8,831 bases of DNA, from positions 1 to 8,831 of the forward strand of contig JAFZAM010000049.1 in the NCBI GenBank assembly GCA_017557265.1, in the 5' to 3' direction. The notes below the pieces were generated by a model. It searched no databases. It saw only the letters and a list, made by a program, of their open reading frames with translations, and was not told the origin of the DNA. Shown here piece after piece: positions 4,827 through 8,831 of this stretch; position 1 is the first letter of the stretch, and each line of letters begins with the position of its first letter. Both the position numbers and the translations under genes were made by a program. The DNA is from Oscillospiraceae bacterium. GTDB lineage: Bacteria > Bacillota > Clostridia > Oscillospirales > Oscillospiraceae.

Positions 4827-7244
4827 ATGTATCAGAACGCTCCCATTTCCGACCGCGTCGCGTATATCCGCGCGATGTACCGCAACAAGAAGCCCAAAAT
4901 AGATATCTGCCGCTATAAGATCGTCACCGAGTACTACATGAACAACCCGCAGGTGACCGGCATACTCCGCCGCGGCCGCGTCATGCGCGAGCTCTTCGAG
5001 AAGATGCCGACGCCCGTGCACGACCACGAGCTCATCGTCGGGCATCCCGGCGTCGAGTACCGCTCCAGCGCGCTCTATCCCGAGCATTCGTTCTACTGGT
5101 TCTTCGACGAGATCGACACCTTCGCCACCCGCGACACCGACCCCTACGATCTCGATCCCGAGGACCGCAAGTATATCGAGGAGACCGGCCGCTTCTGGGA
5201 CAAGAACTGCACCTGCGCCGCCATCGACGAGGTGTATCCCGACGAGTACCGCGAGCACGTCATGGGAAACGGCGTCCTGAACTTCCTGCCCGTCAATAAC
5301 TGCCAGCACCCCATGGGCCACTACTGCGGCAACTTCTGGACCGTCGTGGACAAGGGCCTCGGCAGCGTCCTTCAGGAGGCGCGCGAAAAGAAGGCCGCCA
5401 TGCTCGAAAAGGGCCTCGGCGGCGAGGACGGCAAGACCTATCAGTTCTACCGCGCCATCGAGCTCGTCACCGAGGGGCTCATAATCTACACCAAGCGCTA
5501 CGCCAAGGAGTGCCTCCGTCAGGCGGAGACCTGCACGGACGAAAAGCGCAAAGCCGAGCTTCTCGACATGGCCGACAGGCTCGACCGCGTCATCGAAAAG
5601 CCCTGCGAGAGCTACCACGACGCGCTGCAGGCCTGCTTCATGTACCAGCTCGCCCTGCTGCTCGAATCCCAGCCCCACGGCATCAGCTACGGCCGCCTCG
5701 ACCAGTACTGCGGCAAGTACCTCGAGGCCGACCTCGCCTCCGGGAAGCTCACCGTCGAGCAGGCGCAGGAACTCACGGACATGTTCATCCTCAAGGTCGC
5801 CGAGATCAACAAGGTCTGGTCCGAGCGCGCGACCAAGAGCGGCCCGGGCTACACCGCCGGCCAGCTCATCACCCTCGGCGGCATAGACAAGGACGGCAAC
5901 GACGTCACCAACGCCATGACCTACATGGTCATGCAGTCCTCCGCCCGCCTGAAGCTCCATAACCCGCCGCTCGCCCTCCGCGTGCACGCGGGGACGCCCG
6001 ACGAGCTCTGGGAGGCCGGCATCGAGACGACCAAGCAGGTCGGCGGCGTGCCGTGCTTCGAGTGGGACGACGTCGCCATCGAGGCGCTCGTCCGCCGCGG
6101 CATAGCCCTCGAGGACGCCCGCAACTACTGCCTCATCGGCTGCGTGGAGCCCTGCTCCTGCGGCAACGACCTCGCCGACTCCGGCGGCGACGGGCACGAC
6201 TCCTATACGATACTTCCCGCCGCGTTCTGGTGCGCCATCAACAACGGCGTCAACCCCGGCAAGTTCCCCGGCTCCACCGACAAGCCGACCGGCCTGCCGA
6301 CCGGCTACCTCAAGGATATGACGAGCATGCAGCAGGTGCTCGACGCCTACAAGGCGCAGATCGAGTACTTCACCAAGTGGCAGGTCAGTCTCGTCAACTG
6401 CTACGAGCACCTCTACGCCGAGATGATGCCTCTGCCCATGCTCTCCGCGACGCTGACCGGCTGCATGGAGAGCGGCAAGGACGCGACGTGGGGCGGCGCG
6501 AAGTACAATAACTGCGGCAATACGAGCATCGGACACGGCAACGTCGCCGACAGCCTGAACATCATCGATCAGATCTGCTTCCGCAACAAGATCGTCACCC
6601 CCGCCGAGCTCTACGACGCGCTCATCAACAACTGGGAGGGCTACGAGGACCTGCATCAGTACATCGTGGGCAAGTGCGTCCACTTCGGCAACAACGACCC
6701 CGAGGCCGACAAGTACCTCAAGTTCGTCGCCGACACGTATTCCGAGAGCATAACCCGCGGCGTCAGCGCCCGCGGCTGCCACTGGACGGCCGGCTGCTGG
6801 CCCGTCACCCTCAACGTCGTCTACGGCGGCTGGTGCGCCGCCACGCCCGACGGGCGCAAGTACGGCGCGCCGCTCTCCGACGGCATCTCGCCGGTCCAGA
6901 GCATGGACAAGAACGGCCCCTTCGCGACGATAAACTCCATCCTCAAGTTCGACCAGTCCAACTACGCAAACGGCACGCTCTGCAACATGAAGTTCCACCC
7001 GACCGCCCTTCAGGGCGCCGAGGGCGCGAAGAAGCTCCGCGCCGTCATGGAGACCTACTTCCGCGGCGGCGGCATGGAGCTGCAGATAAACGTCGTCTCC
7101 GCCGAGACGCTCCGCGCCGCGCAGAAGAACCCGAAGGAGTATCAGGACCTCGTCGTCCGCATAGCGGGCTTCTCGGCCTACTTCGTCGAGGTCTACAAGG
7201 CCGCGCAGGACGACCTCATCCGCCGCACGGAGCTCAGCGTATGA
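4827..7244 (+). CDS. Glycyl radical enzyme, dehydratase-like, substrate unknown
   Basis: An oxygen-sensitive cytosolic enzyme of the pyruvate formate-lyase superfamily, 805 aa, normal for the decarboxylase/dehydratase branches. The radical site is RIAGFSAYF with Gly781, 25 residues from the end; the thiyl site is GCVEP with Cys439 and Glu441. Other visible pocket positions correspond to C. butyricum glycerol dehydratase: His165 (MGHYCG; His164 there), Ser287 (ISYGRLDQY; Ser282) and Tyr342 (PGYTAG; Tyr339), which supports C-O cleavage chemistry. The Asp that follows the Cys loop is 14 residues after the Cys in that enzyme; here the nearest HD (457-458) is 19 residues after it, and the loop has extra Cys443 and Cys445 (CSCGNDLAD). 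I cannot equate it with choline, propanediol, hydroxyproline or isethionate enzymes. There is no N-terminal microcompartment-targeting extension and no shell gene nearby. ATG 4827 follows AAAGGAG by eight bases. Confidence 0.9.
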   Translation: MYQNAPISDRVAYIRAMYRNKKPKIDICRYKIVTEYYMNNPQVTGILRRGRVMRELFEKMPTPVHDHELIVGHPGVEYRSSALYPEHSFYWFFDEIDTFATRDTDPYDLDPEDRKYIEETGRFWDKNCTCAAIDEVYPDEYREHVMGNGVLNFLPVNNCQHPMGHYCGNFWTVVDKGLGSVLQEAREKKAAMLEKGLGGEDGKTYQFYRAIELVTEGLIIYTKRYAKECLRQAETCTDEKRKAELLDMADRLDRVIEKPCESYHDALQACFMYQLALLLESQPHGISYGRLDQYCGKYLEADLASGKLTVEQAQELTDMFILKVAEINKVWSERATKSGPGYTAGQLITLGGIDKDGNDVTNAMTYMVMQSSARLKLHNPPLALRVHAGTPDELWEAGIETTKQVGGVPCFEWDDVAIEALVRRGIALEDARNYCLIGCVEPCSCGNDLADSGGDGHDSYTILPAAFWCAINNGVNPGKFPGSTDKPTGLPTGYLKDMTSMQQVLDAYKAQIEYFTKWQVSLVNCYEHLYAEMMPLPMLSATLTGCMESGKDATWGGAKYNNCGNTSIGHGNVADSLNIIDQICFRNKIVTPAELYDALINNWEGYEDLHQYIVGKCVHFGNNDPEADKYLKFVADTYSESITRGVSARGCHWTAGCWPVTLNVVYGGWCAATPDGRKYGAPLSDGISPVQSMDKNGPFATINSILKFDQSNYANGTLCNMKFHPTALQGAEGAKKLRAVMETYFRGGGMELQINVVSAETLRAAQKNPKEYQDLVVRIAGFSAYFVEVYKAAQDDLIRRTELSV

Positions 7245-8188
7245 TCACCGGCCGCCTCTACGACATTCAGGGCTTTTCCGTTCAGGACGGGCCCGGCATT
7301 CGCACGACGGCGTTTTTGAAGGGCTGTCCGCTGCGCTGCCCGTGGTGCCACAGCCCCGAGTCGCAGGCCTTCTATAAGCAGCTGAGCTGGATGAGCATGC
7401 GCTGCCTCGGGCTCGACGCCTGCCGCTCGCGCTGCGTAAGCGCCTGCCCGAAGGGCGCGATAGAGGAGGGCGAAAAGCGCGTCGACGTCGCCACCGGCGA
7501 CGAGCTCAGGATGGTCCACGTCAAGCGCGACCTCTGCGACAACTGCGGCGCCTGCGCCGACAAGTGCTATGCCGAGGCGCTGACCCTCTGCGGGAAGGAC
7601 TACACCCCCGACGAGCTCGTCGCGAGGCTGCTGCAGGATAAAAACTTCTTCGACACCTCCGGAGGCGGCGTGACCATCTCCGGCGGCGAGCCGCTCAGCC
7701 AGATAGACTTCGTCGAGGCCGTGCTCAAGGGCCTGAAGGAGAACGGGATACACGTCGCCCTCGATACGACGGGCTTCGCCCCGTGGGAGGCGCTCGAGCG
7801 CACGCTCCCGTACGTCGACCTCTATCTCTACGACCTCAAGCACATGGACAGCGCAAAGCACGAGGCGACCGTCGGCGTCCCCAACGAGCGCATCAAGGAG
7901 AACGCGAAGCTGCTCGCCGAGGCGGGCAAGTCCCTGCAGGTGCGCATCCCCGTCATCCCCATGTTCAACGACGACGAGGAGAACATCCGCGCGACGGCGG
8001 AGTTCTGCGCGAAGCTCGGCGAGGCCGTCGTCCTCGTCCAGCTCCTGCCGTACCACAACATGGGCGTCATGAAGTATCTGCGCATCAGCGACGGCAAGCC
8101 CCTCGAGGCCACCCCGCCGAGCGACGAGAAGATGGAAAAGCTCCGCGACCTCATGGCCTCCTACGGGCTGAACGTCACGATACACTGA
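7241..8188 (+). CDS. Glycyl radical enzyme activating protein (radical SAM)
   Basis: A 315-aa radical SAM activase that abstracts hydrogen from the partner's glycine (Gly781 of the upstream protein) using S-adenosylmethionine. The SAM cluster motif is CPLRCPWC (Cys29, Cys33, Cys36, the CX3CX2C pattern). It is followed by a ferredoxin-like insert with two further 4Fe-4S sets: Cys55, 61, 65, 69 and Cys99, 102, 105, 109. The TISGGEPL segment (GGE motif) follows. This two-cluster insert is usual for activases of dehydratase- and decarboxylase-type glycyl radical enzymes and is absent from the pyruvate formate-lyase activase. The ATG overlaps the upstream TGA by 4 bp (ATGA), so translation is coupled. 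Its specific partner is clearly the adjacent enzyme. Confidence 0.95.
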   Translation: MITGRLYDIQGFSVQDGPGIRTTAFLKGCPLRCPWCHSPESQAFYKQLSWMSMRCLGLDACRSRCVSACPKGAIEEGEKRVDVATGDELRMVHVKRDLCDNCGACADKCYAEALTLCGKDYTPDELVARLLQDKNFFDTSGGGVTISGGEPLSQIDFVEAVLKGLKENGIHVALDTTGFAPWEALERTLPYVDLYLYDLKHMDSAKHEATVGVPNERIKENAKLLAEAGKSLQVRIPVIPMFNDDEENIRATAEFCAKLGEAVVLVQLLPYHNMGVMKYLRISDGKPLEATPPSDEKMEKLRDLMASYGLNVTIH

Positions 8189-8195
8189 ACGAAGA

Positions 8196-8228
8196 AAAAG
8201 CCGGAGCGGCGACGCCGCTCCGGCTTTT
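8196..8228. terminator. Bidirectional intrinsic terminator
   Basis: AAAAGCCGGAGCGGC (8196-8210) and GCCGCTCCGGCTTTT (8214-8228) form a perfect 15-bp stem with a 3-nt loop, followed by GTTTTTAT on the plus strand and flanked by an A-run for the minus strand. It ends the activase operon from the left and the convergent glycosyltransferase-like gene from the right. Confidence 0.9.
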
Positions 8229-8238
8229 GTTTTTATAT

Positions 8239-8831
8239 TTATCTGTCCTTCGGGCTCATCGCGAGCTTCACGGCGTTGTACGCCCCGTCGTAGAGCCCCG
8301 CGGCCTTGTTCGCCTCGATGCATTCGCACATCCCGCGGAGCGTCGTATCCTCGTTTAAGAAGAGGTCGAGCATCTGTGCGGCGTGCGGGATATCCTCGCA
8401 TTCGAGCGTCCCGTCGCCCATCTCGGCGGAGTGTATCGCGCCCCATTTCTCGTGCCCGCCGATGCGGTGGATGAAGAGCTTCGGGACGGGGTAGAAGGCG
8501 AGCTCGCTCGGCTTCGTGACGAGCACGTCCGCCGAGCGCATCAGCAGATTCGTGCAGTAGACGGCCTCGAAGACGTCCTTGTGGCAGAAGGCGTGGACGC
8601 CCGCGACGGGCCCGTCCACGGCCGCCTGCGCGAAGTCGCGCGTCTTTTCCCATTCGTCGAAGCGCTCCGTGCTTACCTCCGCGAGCCCGGGGACGGTCTT
8701 GGCGAGCCAAGTCCAGACTGCGGCGTAGTCGCCGACGTTGACGTAGACGGCGGCGCGCCCTTCGCGGACGGCGGGCATGAGGTGCTCGAGAATGGCGGCG
8801 AATATCTCCCTCTGCGCGCCGGCGCCGCCTA
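8239..8831 (-). CDS. MurG/MGDG-synthase-like GT-B protein, C-terminal part (5' end outside window)
   Basis: About 196 C-terminal residues of a leftward gene that enters from the right edge; the frame is open up to 8829, so the internal ATG at 8778 is not a start. The first visible residues GGAGAQREIF look like the glycine-rich turn that opens the nucleotide-sugar-binding C-terminal domain of GT-B glycosyltransferases (compare GGSxGA in MurG), and SADVLVTKPSELAFY followed by PKLFIHRIGGHE resembles the acidic/proline donor-binding region of MurG and diacylglycerol glucosyl/galactosyltransferases. This would imply sugar transfer to a lipid or envelope precursor, but without the N-terminal domain I cannot name substrate or gene. 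The stop TAA lies 11 bp past the shared terminator. Confidence 0.6.
   Translation of the reverse strand, partial: GGAGAQREIFAAILEHLMPAVREGRAAVYVNVGDYAAVWTWLAKTVPGLAEVSTERFDEWEKTRDFAQAAVDGPVAGVHAFCHKDVFEAVYCTNLLMRSADVLVTKPSELAFYPVPKLFIHRIGGHEKWGAIHSAEMGDGTLECEDIPHAAQMLDLFLNEDTTLRGMCECIEANKAAGLYDGAYNAVKLAMSPKDR

Noticed and set aside
4353..6998. An 881-codon open frame on the minus strand.
   Set aside because: It is a shadow of the deacylase and glycyl radical enzyme genes in high-GC DNA: a low-complexity Val/Ala/Asp/Leu product, crossing a terminator and promoter, with no family resemblance.
4827..8188. Glycyl radical microcompartment locus.
   Set aside because: No shell protein genes, no encapsulation-type N-terminal extension and no aldehyde or alcohol dehydrogenase genes in the window.
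7193..8710. A 505-codon minus-strand frame across the activase and the GT-B gene.
   Set aside because: It runs through the bidirectional terminator and overlaps two well-supported genes; the product is Arg/Ala-rich with no motif.
1..8831. CRISPR array or defence system.
   Set aside because: No regularly spaced direct repeats were seen, and none of the recognised genes belongs to a defence family.

Overview
The window looks like chromosomal DNA from a high-GC anaerobic bacterium, most likely a Clostridia (Oscillospirales-type) gut member. This is an inference from the GC-rich coding with many ATA isoleucine codons, AGGAGG-type ribosome binding sites, consensus sigma-A promoters, a two-cluster glycyl radical activase and a T-arm-like intergenic repeat. 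No marker gene fixes the taxon.

Left part (1-2862): a truncated mobB gene (Mo/W-bis-MGD cofactor branch) runs leftward from 552. A very good promoter (TTGACA-17-TATATT) lies more than 300 nt upstream of it. The leader between them folds into several hairpins, ends in an intrinsic terminator (667-697) and carries a 9-nt segment that could act as antiterminator, so it reads as a transcriptional riboswitch; a molybdenum/tungsten cofactor riboswitch is the obvious candidate. Facing it is another consensus promoter (TTGATT-17-TATAAT) driving two tandem MoaF-family genes of identical length (296 aa, about 68% identical by hand count, no gaps), closed by a strong terminator.

Middle (2863-4728): a promoter is followed by a 278-bp element with 27-bp terminal inverted repeats (24/27 matches); each end is itself a small hairpin with the dimensions of a tRNA T-arm. 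The element sits between the promoter and a CorA-type divalent metal transporter gene, which is followed 11 nt later by a free-standing ProX/YbaK-type aminoacyl-tRNA deacylase. A hairpin terminator closes this pair.

Right part (4733-8228): a single promoter drives a two-gene operon for a glycyl radical enzyme (805 aa, Cys439/Glu441, radical Gly781) and its radical SAM activase (315 aa), overlapping by 4 bp. The enzyme keeps the His, Ser, Tyr, Cys and Glu positions of the glycerol/diol dehydratase type, but its active-site Cys loop is longer and carries two extra cysteines, so the substrate cannot be named. A bidirectional terminator separates it from the C-terminal part of a leftward gene for a MurG/MGDG-synthase-like GT-B protein, cut by the window edge.

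The most notable items are the mobB leader RNA, the tandem MoaF pair divergent from mobB, the unassigned glycyl radical enzyme, and the T-arm-ended repeat inserted in the corA leader.
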